Shown in pieces: positions 17,656 through 26,234 of a stretch of DNA of 35,061 nucleotides (position 1 is the stretch's first letter; each line of letters starts with the position of its first letter). The stretch lies in NCBI GenBank assembly GCA_947460255.1, contig CANHIS010000031.1:1-35061 (forward strand), written 5' to 3'. A program made the position numbers and the translations under genes. This DNA is from Bacteroidota bacterium (GTDB lineage: Bacteria; Bacteroidota; Bacteroidia; M30B66). Under the pieces are notes generated by a model. That model saw only the letters and a program-made list of their open reading frames with translations. It made no database searches and had not been told where the DNA came from.

Positions 17656-17749
17656 TGAAACGGCTATATCCGGTTAAAACTTTTAGGTTCATTAAAAAAC
17701 GTTTAGATTGCCCCTTGGGAAGGGGATCATTGGGTTTTCCCAAAGAAAT
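17656..17749. repeat. diverged repeat, copy 2
   Basis: Same order of anchors as copy 1. The GC-rich end contains a small perfect hairpin, CCCCTT-GGG-AAGGGG, followed by a second one, TTGGG-TTTT-CCCAA. No flanking target duplication or transposase is visible. Confidence 0.45.
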
Positions 17750-17932
17750 AAAATTTGATTTTGCAAAGGCAATTTTTAAATAAAATCATTTTTTCTGTTC
17801 AACCTTTAAATTCATAGCTCGAATAATAAGAACTTGACCATTCAATGCATTAAGGAAAAATTCATGATACTCCATTCATGTAAATTCAATCCATTCATTT
17901 TCGAATGATCACAATTGATTGCACAATCTTCA

Positions 17933-20311
17933 TTAAAAGGTAATTCGGTACAATGCCATTGGGAAGAATCCAACTTGGTTATTGCTTGTAATATTGCCGG
18001 TTAATGGGTTAAATCGCTCACTGAAAACATTCTGTCGATTGAATATATTCTGAATGTCAAAGCCATATTCCTCCGAAAATCGTTTTTTGTTTCTTCTAAA
18101 TCCAATCCGAATGTCGGTTCTTAAATAGTCTTTCAATTGCTGAGTGTTGGCATTGATATCGTCTCGTACTTCTGTGCCAGCCAATTTTGAAGCATCCAGA
18201 TTAATTGGGCTCGTCCACATACCACCCGTAGCCACCGTTCTGAAACTTAAGATTATCGCATTTTGCTTTTCTTTACCAACAGGAATTTCCTTTCCAGCAA
18301 GCAAATTCAATGCATATCGATTGTTAAATGCAGTATTGCGTTCTATTCCATCGGAACCTTTGTATTTACTATCATAAATACTTCCTGTAAGCAAGAAATA
18401 GTAGTTCTTACTAAAAAATTTCTCCAAGGTTAATTCCAAACCTACATTTCTACCTGTGCCTTTTCCAACCAAGCTATCTGGTCCTATAACATCACCGAAA
18501 TCAGAACCAAAATTTACAATCGATAATGATGATGCTCTTGCTGATTGCACACCAATTTTACTTAATTCTTGATAATATACCTCCGACTTTAATCTCAAAT
18601 TCTCATTAATCAACCAATCATAACCTAAAACCAAATGATCGGCCATTAAGAATTCTAAATCCTCATTTGTTTTTGTAACTGATCCGTCAGCATTTAGAGT
18701 TTCACGCAAATAGATATTAATCGGTAATACCCTGCTGTGGCGGCCATAACCCAAACTAATCGACTGGTTTGATGTTGCCTGAAATTTCACAGAAGCTCTT
18801 GGCTCTAAACTCAACTTGTCATTAATTGAGAAATAAACACCATGTGCTCCAATATTAAATGTCCATTTTTCTGAGGCTTTTATTTGCAGTTGACTGAAGG
18901 CTTGCAATAAATCGCCATTTCCATTAAAATTGATTAACGATTCTGCTTTCCCCAATGCTGGATTGAAAAGACGTACATCATTTTCATAAAACAATCTACT
19001 GGCAATGATTCCGCTTCTAAGAAAAAATCGTTGATTTAACTTTGAATTTAATACCGCATTTAACAAAATTTTATTCTCCGTGATGGCCGACTTAAAATCC
19101 TCAACTCTAATGTAATTAGGAGAAATCGAATCAACTTGTGTTCGAAATCTATTGCCTGTTCCTGCAATAGTGATTTTGAGTGAATTATTAGAATTCAAAA
19201 ATCTTAAATGATTCAAACCAAAAACACCGATATCCGATCCATTTCTTAAATCCTGTTGATCGTCTGGAGAATCCACCCAAATTAAACTATCCGATTCACC
19301 AGGGAAGAAAATATCACTTGTACCCAAAATTCCAAAAATCGATGTGTTTCCTTTTTTGTGGGGAAAATTAAATTTGAAATTTAAATCTTGGTATTTCGGA
19401 ACTCCACCTTTTACAAACTCAATGCCTACAGCATCAAATGCTCCCAATGTAGAATAACGGTAAGACGCCATATATGAAGCCTTGCCTTTTTTTCCTAATG
19501 GTCCTTCAGCCCCAAATTCAAAACCGTTGAAACTAATTTGACCAGTAAATTCATGTTTTTCGTTGTTGCCTTTGCGCATTCTCACATCAAAAGCACCAGA
19601 TGTGGCATTTCCATATTCTGCAGCAAAAGCACCAGAACTGAAGTCGCTATTGGCCAATAAATTTGTATTCAATGCCGATACCGCACCACCTGATGTTCCT
19701 GAACCTGAAAAATGGTTCGGACTTGGAATATCGATGCCTTCCAAACGCCATAAAATACCTAAAGGAGAATTTCCGCGCACAACAATATCGTTACGTTGGT
19801 CATTTCCAGCAACCACACCAGCAAAACTCGTCACCAAGCGCGCAGGATCTCCAAAACTTCCCGCATAACGCTGCGCTTCATCTACTGAAAATGTTCTAGA
19901 ACTAACTACCGACAATTCATTGAGTGGCTTGTCTTTATCGAGCTTTGCAACAATCTCCACTTCATTTCCAATAATGATTTGCGGCTCCATTTCAATGTTA
20001 AGCACAATTTCCTTCGACGACGATAAAACGATGTTGCTCAGCTTAATAGCATCGTATCCAACCATTGAAATTCGGATAGAAGGCCGACCAACTGGAACGC
20101 CTGCCAATCTAAACTTACCATCTAAATCTGTGGTGGTGCCAATCAATGGCGAACTTCCTTCTAGAATTACTGCCGCGCCCGGAATAGGCATTTGTGTTCC
20201 TTTTTCCGCCACGCTACCGCGGATAGTTTGAACCATTGTTTGTGCATCTGTTGTGCTTACAAAAAACATAATCAACGCAATGATTCGGATTCTTAAATAC
20301 TGTGGTGTCAT
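17933..20311 (-). CDS. TonB-dependent receptor with carboxypeptidase-regulatory-like domain
   Basis: 792 residues from the ATG at 20311; a TTG seven codons upstream is less likely. A signal peptide (1-24, ending in TTDAQ) precedes a CarboxypepD_reg-like domain at about 30-115 (IRGSVAEKGTQMPIPGAAV, TTDLDGKFRL). The plug follows at about 140-250 (RNDIVVRGNSPLGILWRLEGIDIPSP in two pieces, later FAAEYGNATSGAFDVRMRKG), then a beta-barrel of about 540 residues ending in Phe (ALYRITF), the usual outer-membrane barrel terminus. It imports an unknown ligand across the outer membrane. No SusD-like gene is adjacent. It differs clearly from the other receptor in this window in length and plug sequence, so the two are not recent duplicates. 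Confidence 0.9.
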   Translation of the reverse strand: MTPQYLRIRIIALIMFFVSTTDAQTMVQTIRGSVAEKGTQMPIPGAAVILEGSSPLIGTTTDLDGKFRLAGVPVGRPSIRISMVGYDAIKLSNIVLSSSKEIVLNIEMEPQIIIGNEVEIVAKLDKDKPLNELSVVSSRTFSVDEAQRYAGSFGDPARLVTSFAGVVAGNDQRNDIVVRGNSPLGILWRLEGIDIPSPNHFSGSGTSGGAVSALNTNLLANSDFSSGAFAAEYGNATSGAFDVRMRKGNNEKHEFTGQISFNGFEFGAEGPLGKKGKASYMASYRYSTLGAFDAVGIEFVKGGVPKYQDLNFKFNFPHKKGNTSIFGILGTSDIFFPGESDSLIWVDSPDDQQDLRNGSDIGVFGLNHLRFLNSNNSLKITIAGTGNRFRTQVDSISPNYIRVEDFKSAITENKILLNAVLNSKLNQRFFLRSGIIASRLFYENDVRLFNPALGKAESLINFNGNGDLLQAFSQLQIKASEKWTFNIGAHGVYFSINDKLSLEPRASVKFQATSNQSISLGYGRHSRVLPINIYLRETLNADGSVTKTNEDLEFLMADHLVLGYDWLINENLRLKSEVYYQELSKIGVQSARASSLSIVNFGSDFGDVIGPDSLVGKGTGRNVGLELTLEKFFSKNYYFLLTGSIYDSKYKGSDGIERNTAFNNRYALNLLAGKEIPVGKEKQNAIILSFRTVATGGMWTSPINLDASKLAGTEVRDDINANTQQLKDYLRTDIRIGFRRNKKRFSEEYGFDIQNIFNRQNVFSERFNPLTGNITSNNQVGFFPMALYRITF

Positions 20312-20423
20312 ATGATGAAGATTACGCCACAAAAGTGAAACATCAACACCATGTAATTAATCGCTTTCCGATGAACCGTATATTTTTACGATTCAATTGC
20401 CTTCATAACTGGATGAGGCGTTT

Positions 20424-21263
20424 TTAAATAAATTCTGATAACTTCAATAACATCCAAAACAATGGCGCAGAAAGGAATGTAGAATCAAATCGATCTAAAA
20501 TTCCGCCGTGTCCAGGAAGCAAATTCCCAGAATCTTTAATTCCAGATTGTCGCTTCAACATAGATTCAAACAGGTCTCCAGCCGTTCCGGTAAATGCCAT
20601 CAATGCACCCAATGAAACCCACGTCCACAAAGGAATCATCCCCAAAACATACCAAGCTGCAACTCCCATCAATGCAGAAACAATCATTCCGCCAATAAAG
20701 CCTTCCACCGTTTTCTTGGGCGACAACCTTTCAAGAAGTTTGGTCTTTCCAAAGAACCTACCAGTGAAATAGGCACCAGTGTCGGAAGACCACATAAAAA
20801 AGAAAAAGAAAAGCACTGTCCAAGGGTGAAATCCATTGTCAGGAAACATCGCGATCAACACCAGAAAACCTAATGGAATCGACAAATAAACAGATCCAAA
20901 CAGTGAAAAAACAATGTTTTCAGCTGCTTTATTACTTGCATTAAATAACTCTACCACCATGATCGCTGTGATCAACAAAATGATGATTGAGAAATAAATA
21001 TAATAATGAATTGAACTTATGCCTAGTGCAGAATCAAGTACTGAAAAAAAAATAAAACCTCCAAAAACCGTGAGGCTCAGGAGGTATGATAAAAATTTAT
21101 TAGGCTTTGCCGAAATTGCAGTTGTCGCCAAAAGTTTGAGCAGTTCGTACTGACCAATTAGAAGTACACCTAGCAATAATGCAACAAAACTGTACTCAGA
21201 AAGCAGGATGCCGCCAATGAGTATGATTCCAAATAGGAATCCGGTGATTATCCTTGTACGCAA
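20424..21263 (-). CDS. cdsA: phosphatidate cytidylyltransferase
   Basis: 279 residues, starting at TTG (21263); no ATG lies between this and the upstream stop, and the RTRIITGFLFG start matches the family. It makes CDP-diacylglycerol from phosphatidate and CTP, the branch-point lipid for phospholipid synthesis at the inner membrane. About eight membrane segments are seen. The signature near the C-terminus is clear: SPKKTVEGFIGG, then TAGDLFESMLKR, KDSGNLLPGHGGILDRFDS. It starts 9 bases after the stop of the DUF2007 gene, and the ftsH-DUF2007-cdsA order supports one operon. Confidence 0.95.
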   Translation of the reverse strand: MRTRIITGFLFGIILIGGILLSEYSFVALLLGVLLIGQYELLKLLATTAISAKPNKFLSYLLSLTVFGGFIFFSVLDSALGISSIHYYIYFSIIILLITAIMVVELFNASNKAAENIVFSLFGSVYLSIPLGFLVLIAMFPDNGFHPWTVLFFFFFMWSSDTGAYFTGRFFGKTKLLERLSPKKTVEGFIGGMIVSALMGVAAWYVLGMIPLWTWVSLGALMAFTGTAGDLFESMLKRQSGIKDSGNLLPGHGGILDRFDSTFLSAPLFWMLLKLSEFI

Positions 21264-21272
21264 CGTGGTAAA

Positions 21273-21476
21273 TTACTGATTAGCAGCAAGAATGTCGGAT
21301 GCCTTCTCGAATTCTTCTTCAAGCACGAATAGCTCAGATTCAGCAGTTGAAGGAAATGCTGAGTCTGAATGGTCAATCATGCTTGTTTGGAGGCCTTCCG
21401 TTTCAAGCACGGATTGCATCAAACGAACGTGGTGACTATCTGAGTCAGAAAGAATTAATTTCCAATTAATCTCCAT
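21273..21476 (-). CDS. DUF2007-type small protein
   Basis: 67 residues. The pattern fits the DUF2007 'putative signal transducing' family: an N-terminal strand (WKLILSDSDSHHVRLMQSVLETEGL), a variable middle and a C-terminal ELFVLEEEFEKASDILA helix. It is soluble, with no signal peptide. The gene lies between ftsH (23-base gap) and cdsA (9-base gap), a place where Bacteroidota often carry it. The molecular function of the family is unknown. Confidence 0.75.
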   Translation of the reverse strand: MEINWKLILSDSDSHHVRLMQSVLETEGLQTSMIDHSDSAFPSTAESELFVLEEEFEKASDILAANQ

Positions 21477-21499
21477 GGTTTTGTGGCGTTAATGATGAA

Positions 21500-23656
21500 T
21501 TAAGATGGATCGGCTTCTTTATTTTCAGCGGAAGCAACAGCTTTAGCAGCTTCAGCCTTTTCAGTGGCTTCAGCAGTTGCAGCAGCTTCTTCGATAACAG
21601 CCTGATCATCACGATGTTGTTTGTCTTCTTTAAAAGCTTTCGACATCTCACCAGCGGTGAAATTTCCATCTTGGTCTTTGTCGAAAGGGCGCTTGCCAAA
21701 GATATCTTCCAAATCTTCCCTGAAGATCACTTCTCGCTCCAATAGCTTGGTAGCCAATTTGGTAAGCTTGTCTTTATTTTCCGAAAGAATCACTTTCGTA
21801 CGGGCATAAGCCATGTCAACAAGTTTCTTCACTTCTTCGTCGATGGCCTCAGCAGTTTTTTCGCTGTATGGCTTGCCAAACGTATATTCTGACTGACCGG
21901 TAGAATCGTAATAACTAATATTACCGATTCGCTCGTTCAATCCGTAAATGGTAACGATCGCATAAGCTTGCTTGGTGATTTTTTCAAGATCGCTCAGTGC
22001 ACCAGTAGAAACTTTTCCAAAGATGATGTCTTCAGCAACACGGCCACCCAAGGCTGCGCACATTTCGTCGAGCATTTGCTCAAACGTAGTGATCTGACGC
22101 TCTTCGGGTAGATACCACGCAGCTCCTAACGATTGTCCACGAGGAACGATTGTAACCTTTACCAATGGAGAAGCATGTTCCAACAACCAACTTGTGGTGG
22201 CGTGACCAGCTTCGTGGTATGCTATTACTTCTTTTTCGTGCTGAGAAATGATCTTGTTCTTTTTCTCTAATCCTCCGATAATTCTATCAACCGCATCAAG
22301 GAAGTCTTGTTTCCCTACAAAATCCTTGTTTTTACGTGCGGCAATTAGCGCCGCTTCGTTACACACATTTGCAATATCTGCACCTGAAAAACCTGGAGTT
22401 TGACGAGACAAGAACTCGATATCCAAACTTTCGTCAGTTTTAATTGGCTTCAAATGCACTTTGAAAATTTCCTTACGGCCATTCAAATCTGGCAGTTCTA
22501 CGTAAATCTGACGGTCGAAACGACCTGGGCGAAGCAATGCTCTGTCGAGAATATCGGCACGGTTTGTTGCGGCGAGGATAATTACACCACTGTTTGTCCC
22601 GAAGCCATCCATCTCTGTAAGCAACTGATTAAGTGTGTTTTCACGCTCATCGTTAGCTCCTGCCATTGGATTTTTTCCACGTGCTCGGCCTATCGCATCA
22701 ATTTCATCAATAAAGATGATCGCAGGTGCTTTTTCCTTGGCTTGCTTAAAAAGGTCACGCACTCTTGAAGCTCCAACACCCACAAACATTTCCACAAAAT
22801 CGGAACCTGAAAGGGAGAAAAATGGCACTTGTGCTTCACCTGCAACAGCTTTGGCAAGAAGTGTTTTACCTGTCCCCGGAGGGCCAACCAATAAAGCACC
22901 ACGAGGAATTTTACCTCCAAGAGTGGTGTATTTTTTAGGATTCTTAAGAAAATCGACAATCTCTTTAATTTCCACCTTGGCTTCATCCAAACCTGCAACG
23001 TTGTCGAAGGTGATTGAAACTGAAGTGTCTTTATCGAAAAGCTGTGCTCGGCTTTTTCCGATGTTGAAAATTTGACCGCCACCGCCGCCACCGCCCATTC
23101 GGCGAATGAGTAACATCCAAAAGAGGAATACAACTCCCAACAAAATCACCCAAGAAATTACCTCTCCACCCCAATTTTTTCGGGATGTATAGTTTGGCTT
23201 CACCTTCATTTTCGGATCTGTAACGTCCAATTGAGAAGCTTCAATTTGCTTGTTCAATTCTTCGATTGATCCGATTGTATAAATATAGTGCGGCCCTTTT
23301 TCGGCAGACGAGGACATAGAAGGCGATTTCAGGTCGCGGTACTTTGGATCTGAAAGCTTTTCCTTACGTATCGTGATTTCTGCAAATTCTCTGTTCACTA
23401 CGGTAATGTCTTTTACATCGCCGTTTGTGAGCATTTCGCTGAATTTTTCAGTCGTAATGTCTCGAGAAGAAGATCCAGTATTGTAAAAATAGCTGCCTAT
23501 AAAAAGCAGAATAATGATTCCGTAAATCCAGTAGAAATTGTTTCCTCCTGGACCGCCTGAACGACCTTTATTGGAAGTAGGGAAGAGTTTTCTTCCAGGT
23601 TTGTTTGCTTCAGGCTTTGCGCCATCGGCTTTGTTTTGTTCTGGTTGGTTGGCCAT
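21500..23656 (-). CDS. ftsH: ATP-dependent zinc metalloprotease FtsH
   Basis: 718 residues. It is a membrane-bound hexameric AAA protease that extracts and degrades membrane and some soluble proteins. The N-terminus is a polar Gly/Lys-rich stretch, then a transmembrane helix (about 41-58), a periplasmic domain and a second helix (about 166-186) followed by a run of Gly. The AAA module has Walker A GPPGTGKT (258-265), Walker B IIFIDEID (313-320) and the second region of homology ending LRPGRFDR. The zinc site is HEAGH (481-485). After the usual end (EDIFGKRPF) comes an extra tail of about 60 residues with an EF-hand-like loop at 659-670 ([12 protein letters not shown]) and an Ala/Glu-rich end. 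It follows rsfS by 56 bases. Confidence 0.97.
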   Translation of the reverse strand: MANQPEQNKADGAKPEANKPGRKLFPTSNKGRSGGPGGNNFYWIYGIIILLFIGSYFYNTGSSSRDITTEKFSEMLTNGDVKDITVVNREFAEITIRKEKLSDPKYRDLKSPSMSSSAEKGPHYIYTIGSIEELNKQIEASQLDVTDPKMKVKPNYTSRKNWGGEVISWVILLGVVFLFWMLLIRRMGGGGGGGQIFNIGKSRAQLFDKDTSVSITFDNVAGLDEAKVEIKEIVDFLKNPKKYTTLGGKIPRGALLVGPPGTGKTLLAKAVAGEAQVPFFSLSGSDFVEMFVGVGASRVRDLFKQAKEKAPAIIFIDEIDAIGRARGKNPMAGANDERENTLNQLLTEMDGFGTNSGVIILAATNRADILDRALLRPGRFDRQIYVELPDLNGRKEIFKVHLKPIKTDESLDIEFLSRQTPGFSGADIANVCNEAALIAARKNKDFVGKQDFLDAVDRIIGGLEKKNKIISQHEKEVIAYHEAGHATTSWLLEHASPLVKVTIVPRGQSLGAAWYLPEERQITTFEQMLDEMCAALGGRVAEDIIFGKVSTGALSDLEKITKQAYAIVTIYGLNERIGNISYYDSTGQSEYTFGKPYSEKTAEAIDEEVKKLVDMAYARTKVILSENKDKLTKLATKLLEREVIFREDLEDIFGKRPFDKDQDGNFTAGEMSKAFKEDKQHRDDQAVIEEAAATAEATEKAEAAKAVASAENKEADPS

Positions 23657-23712
23657 TGTGTGTGCTGTATGCGCTTCGAATTAGAACAAACGAAGGCGCT
23701 GAAAGTTTGGGT

Positions 23713-24102
23713 TTATTCGACGTCGGTTGAAATCACTCTCACTATGGCGTCGGCCCAAAGACGTTCAAGTTTATAAAATTCTCTAATTTGTGTTTGAAAT
23801 ACATGTACAACAACATTTGAATAATCTACTAAGATCCATTCTTTGTTCTCGAAACCTTCGCTTTTCCAAGGAGAGCGACCTGTATTCTCTTTAACTTCAT
23901 GCTCAACAGAATATGCGATGGCATCAACTTGAGTGCCCGAATCTGCGTTGCAAATCACGAAATAATCAGACACTGCATGCCCAATCTCACGAAGATCGAA
24001 GATTTGAATATTGCTGCCTTTTTTTTCCTCTATGCCTTTTACGATGCTATCGAGCATCAATTGATTTTCGTCCTTGGCAAGAACTGTTGCCTGTTTTTTC
24101 AT
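23713..24102 (-). CDS. rsfS: ribosomal silencing factor RsfS
   Basis: 129 residues, the usual length. RsfS binds ribosomal protein L14 on the large subunit and blocks subunit joining when nutrients are low. The family core is visible: DYFVICNADSGTQVDAIA, then a basic linker (ENTGRSPWKSEGF), WILVDYSNVVVHVF and FYKLERLWADA. It is the first gene of the minus-strand rsfS-ftsH-DUF2007-cdsA cluster. The start codon lies only 17 bases from the likely start of divergent birA, so its promoter must sit within the 5' part of birA. Confidence 0.95.
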   Translation of the reverse strand: MKKQATVLAKDENQLMLDSIVKGIEEKKGSNIQIFDLREIGHAVSDYFVICNADSGTQVDAIAYSVEHEVKENTGRSPWKSEGFENKEWILVDYSNVVVHVFQTQIREFYKLERLWADAIVRVISTDVE

Positions 24103-24119
24103 TCAGTTTGATAAGTGAT

Positions 24120-24905
24120 ATGTCGTGCAAATTTAGTATTTCTGCCGGTGTGGAAACTCTGTTTATTGGCAAGAAGCAAATTCATTTGAACGAAACGGTC
24201 TCAACCAACAATTATGCCGCTGAAATGCTGCGTCAGGTTGGCACGATAGAAGGCACTGTGATTACGGCAGACTATCAATCTGGTGGCCGCGGACAACGCG
24301 AACGGCACTGGCAAAGTACGCCTAAAGAAAATCTTTTGTGCACATACATCCTTAAACCAACGTGGCTTCAAATTGACCAGCAATTTTTACTTAACAAAGC
24401 TATTGCATTGGCTGCGCATGATACCGCTGATGCATTTTCTCCGGGAAGCTTTATTCGAATCAAGTGGCCTAATGATATTTTATTGGAAAACAAAAAGCTG
24501 TCAGGAATTTTAGTGGAAAACACGGTTCAGTCAGGACATATTGTCAGCACCTTGGCAGGAATTGGCTTCAACGTGAACCAAGACAACTTCGATAAGGGCG
24601 CTGGAAATCCAGTTTCGCTAAAAGTAGAATTGGGGGTGGAAATCGATGTAAATCATGTTTTGAAAACCCTCTCGTCTTTCCTAGAAGCTTGGTATTTACG
24701 TTTGAAATCTGGAAAGTTTGATCAAATCGAAAAGGCATATGATGCGGCACTTTGGAGAAAAGATGAATGGCAATTTTGGCAATCGAATGACCAAGTTTTT
24801 GAAGGAAAAATTGTAAGATGTGACCATCAAGGGAAACTCGTTATCATGGATAAATCAAATCAAGAGTTTAAATTTTCGCACGGTGAAGTATCTATTAAAG
24901 ACTAA
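24120..24905 (+). CDS. birA: biotin--[acetyl-CoA-carboxylase] ligase, no DNA-binding domain
   Basis: 261 residues from the ATG at 24120. The frame is open further upstream, but that part is antisense to rsfS and has no family similarity. The enzyme makes biotinyl-AMP and moves biotin to the carrier Lys of acetyl-CoA carboxylase. Visible motifs are the substrate loop GGRGQRERHW (55-64), KWPND (115-119), KLSGIL with Lys127, and GIGFNVNQ (147-154). There is no N-terminal helix-turn-helix, so it is a group I ligase without repressor function. It runs divergently from rsfS with starts 17 bases apart. The first 20 residues have no recognised motif, so a start slightly downstream cannot be excluded. 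Confidence 0.92.
   Translation: MSCKFSISAGVETLFIGKKQIHLNETVSTNNYAAEMLRQVGTIEGTVITADYQSGGRGQRERHWQSTPKENLLCTYILKPTWLQIDQQFLLNKAIALAAHDTADAFSPGSFIRIKWPNDILLENKKLSGILVENTVQSGHIVSTLAGIGFNVNQDNFDKGAGNPVSLKVELGVEIDVNHVLKTLSSFLEAWYLRLKSGKFDQIEKAYDAALWRKDEWQFWQSNDQVFEGKIVRCDHQGKLVIMDKSNQEFKFSHGEVSIKD
24128..24156 (-). promoter_or_regulatory. candidate Bacteroidota-type promoter for rsfS
   Basis: On the minus strand TAAATTTG (24135 to 24128) fits the -7 consensus TAnnTTTG exactly. A TTTC, one base off the -33 TTTG, lies 17 bases further upstream (24156 to 24153). Transcription would start about 20 bases before the rsfS ATG, inside the first codons of birA. Confidence 0.4.
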
Positions 24906-25001
24906 ATAAAATTTGATTTTTCATCAGAAATTATTGAACAATCAAAGGATGGCAATTGAATCAGCATTTTTAACTAAACTCGCACAAAATTCACATAACC
25001 A

Positions 25002-26234
25002 ATGGAGGTTTTACTGGTAAATATTGGACAACTAATTCAAGTTCGAGAATCCTCACCTATTACGTTAAAAGGCTCCGAAATGGCCGAATTACCTTGCATT
25101 TCAGATGCATGGTTGTTGGTAAAAGACGGTATCATTAGCGATTACGGCAAAATGGAAAATTGCCCGAATGGCAACTACGAAACCTTCAACTGCAAAGGAA
25201 GATTCGTCTTTCCTTCTTGGTGCGATTCACACACTCACATTGTTTATGCAGGAAGCCGTGAAAGCGAATTTGTCGATAAAATCAAAGGTTTGAGCTACGA
25301 GGAAATTGCGCGTCGTGGTGGTGGGATTTTAAATTCTGCAGCGCGACTTCAGCAAACATCCGAAGACGAATTGTATCGCCAAGCGCTTGTTCGTGCGCAT
25401 GAAATCATGCAATATGGCACTGGTGCTGTAGAAATAAAAAGTGGTTACGGATTAAGTACCGAAGATGAATTGAAAATGCTTCGCGTGATTCGTCGGTTAA
25501 AAGAAACCACGCCGCTAACTATAAAAGCAACATTCCTTGGTGCGCACGCCTTGCCGGCGGAATACAAAGAGAATCGACCTGCATTTATCCATAAAGTAAC
25601 ACACGAGATGCTGCCTCAATTGGCTGGCGAAGGCTTAGCGGATTTTGTAGATGTTTTTTGTGATAAAGGATTTTTCACCGTTGATGAAACTGCCGAAATT
25701 CTCGAAAAGGCTGCACATTATGGATTACAAGCAAAGATTCATGCCAACGAACTCGATTATTCTGGCGGCATTCAAGTAGGAGTAAAATTCGATGCCCGAA
25801 GTGTTGATCACCTTGAATACACTGGCGAGAAAGAAATGGAAGTCCTCTTGAACAGCAACACAATGCCTACGCTGTTGCCATCTACTGCATTTTTCTTGCG
25901 CTTGAAACAACCACCAGCCCGAGAAATGATTGAAGCCGGGTTACCTATAGCATTGGCAAGCGATTACAATCCTGGGTCATCGCCATCGGGAAGAATGCAA
26001 TTTATTTTAAGTTTAGCCTGTGTTAATCTTCGCATGCTGCCCGAAGAGGCTATCAATGCTGCAACAATAAATTCGGCTTATGCAATGAATGTGCACCAAG
26101 AATTGGGCTGCATTTCAAAAGGAAAAAAAGCAAATTTATTTGTGAGCCATGAAATTCCATCTATCGCATTTTTACCTTATGCATTTGGAACCCAATTGGT
26201 TGACAAAGTGATGCTAAACGGCGTTTGGATTTGA
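25002..26234 (+). CDS. hutI: imidazolonepropionase
   Basis: 410 residues, the family's usual length. It opens the ring of 4-imidazolone-5-propanoate to N-formimino-L-glutamate, the third step of histidine degradation, in the cytoplasm. Amidohydrolase metal and active-site residues are visible: His77 and His79 (DSHTH), the EIKSGYG strand at about 144-150, His182 (GAHALP), His247 (IHANE) and Asp321 (ASDYNPG). hutH, hutU and hutG are not in the window. The stop codon shares one base with the start of the next gene (TGATG), so the two are probably translated from one message. The 96 bases upstream show no strong promoter match. Confidence 0.95.
   Translation: MEVLLVNIGQLIQVRESSPITLKGSEMAELPCISDAWLLVKDGIISDYGKMENCPNGNYETFNCKGRFVFPSWCDSHTHIVYAGSRESEFVDKIKGLSYEEIARRGGGILNSAARLQQTSEDELYRQALVRAHEIMQYGTGAVEIKSGYGLSTEDELKMLRVIRRLKETTPLTIKATFLGAHALPAEYKENRPAFIHKVTHEMLPQLAGEGLADFVDVFCDKGFFTVDETAEILEKAAHYGLQAKIHANELDYSGGIQVGVKFDARSVDHLEYTGEKEMEVLLNSNTMPTLLPSTAFFLRLKQPPAREMIEAGLPIALASDYNPGSSPSGRMQFILSLACVNLRMLPEEAINAATINSAYAMNVHQELGCISKGKKANLFVSHEIPSIAFLPYAFGTQLVDKVMLNGVWI

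Larger units (their letters stand above)
17298..17932. other. gene-free region of 635 bases
   Basis: Between the start of the membrane-protein/kinase operon and the stop of a TonB receptor gene, both on the minus strand. It should hold the operon promoter. No convincing coding sequence was found; short frames here lack recognisable features. It contains two diverged, GC-rich repeat copies (see separate entries) in otherwise AT-rich DNA, and an ATGCACC/GGTGCAT inverted repeat with a 26-base loop at 17502-17541. Confidence 0.6.

Noticed and set aside
17513-17743. 76-codon minus-strand frame in the gene-free region
   Set aside because: It begins inside repeat copy 2, has no recognisable domain or signal peptide, and its composition follows the AT-rich background.
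5917-20311. A polysaccharide utilisation locus around the two TonB receptors
   Set aside because: No SusD-like protein, glycoside hydrolase or sulfatase is adjacent, and the receptors are 9 kb apart with unrelated genes between.
20399-20425. Terminator-like hairpin facing the plus strand (GCCTTCAT/ATGAGGC, then five T)
   Set aside because: No plus-strand gene precedes it, and on the minus strand, where cdsA ends, the T-tract is lacking. It may limit antisense transcription but cannot be assigned.
22635-23075. 146-codon plus-strand frame antisense to ftsH
   Set aside because: It lies entirely over the most conserved AAA region of ftsH; the open frame is a by-product of that gene's codon pattern.
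23913-24119. Upstream in-frame extension of birA
   Set aside because: It is antisense to rsfS, Cys/Arg-rich and unlike any BirA N-terminus.
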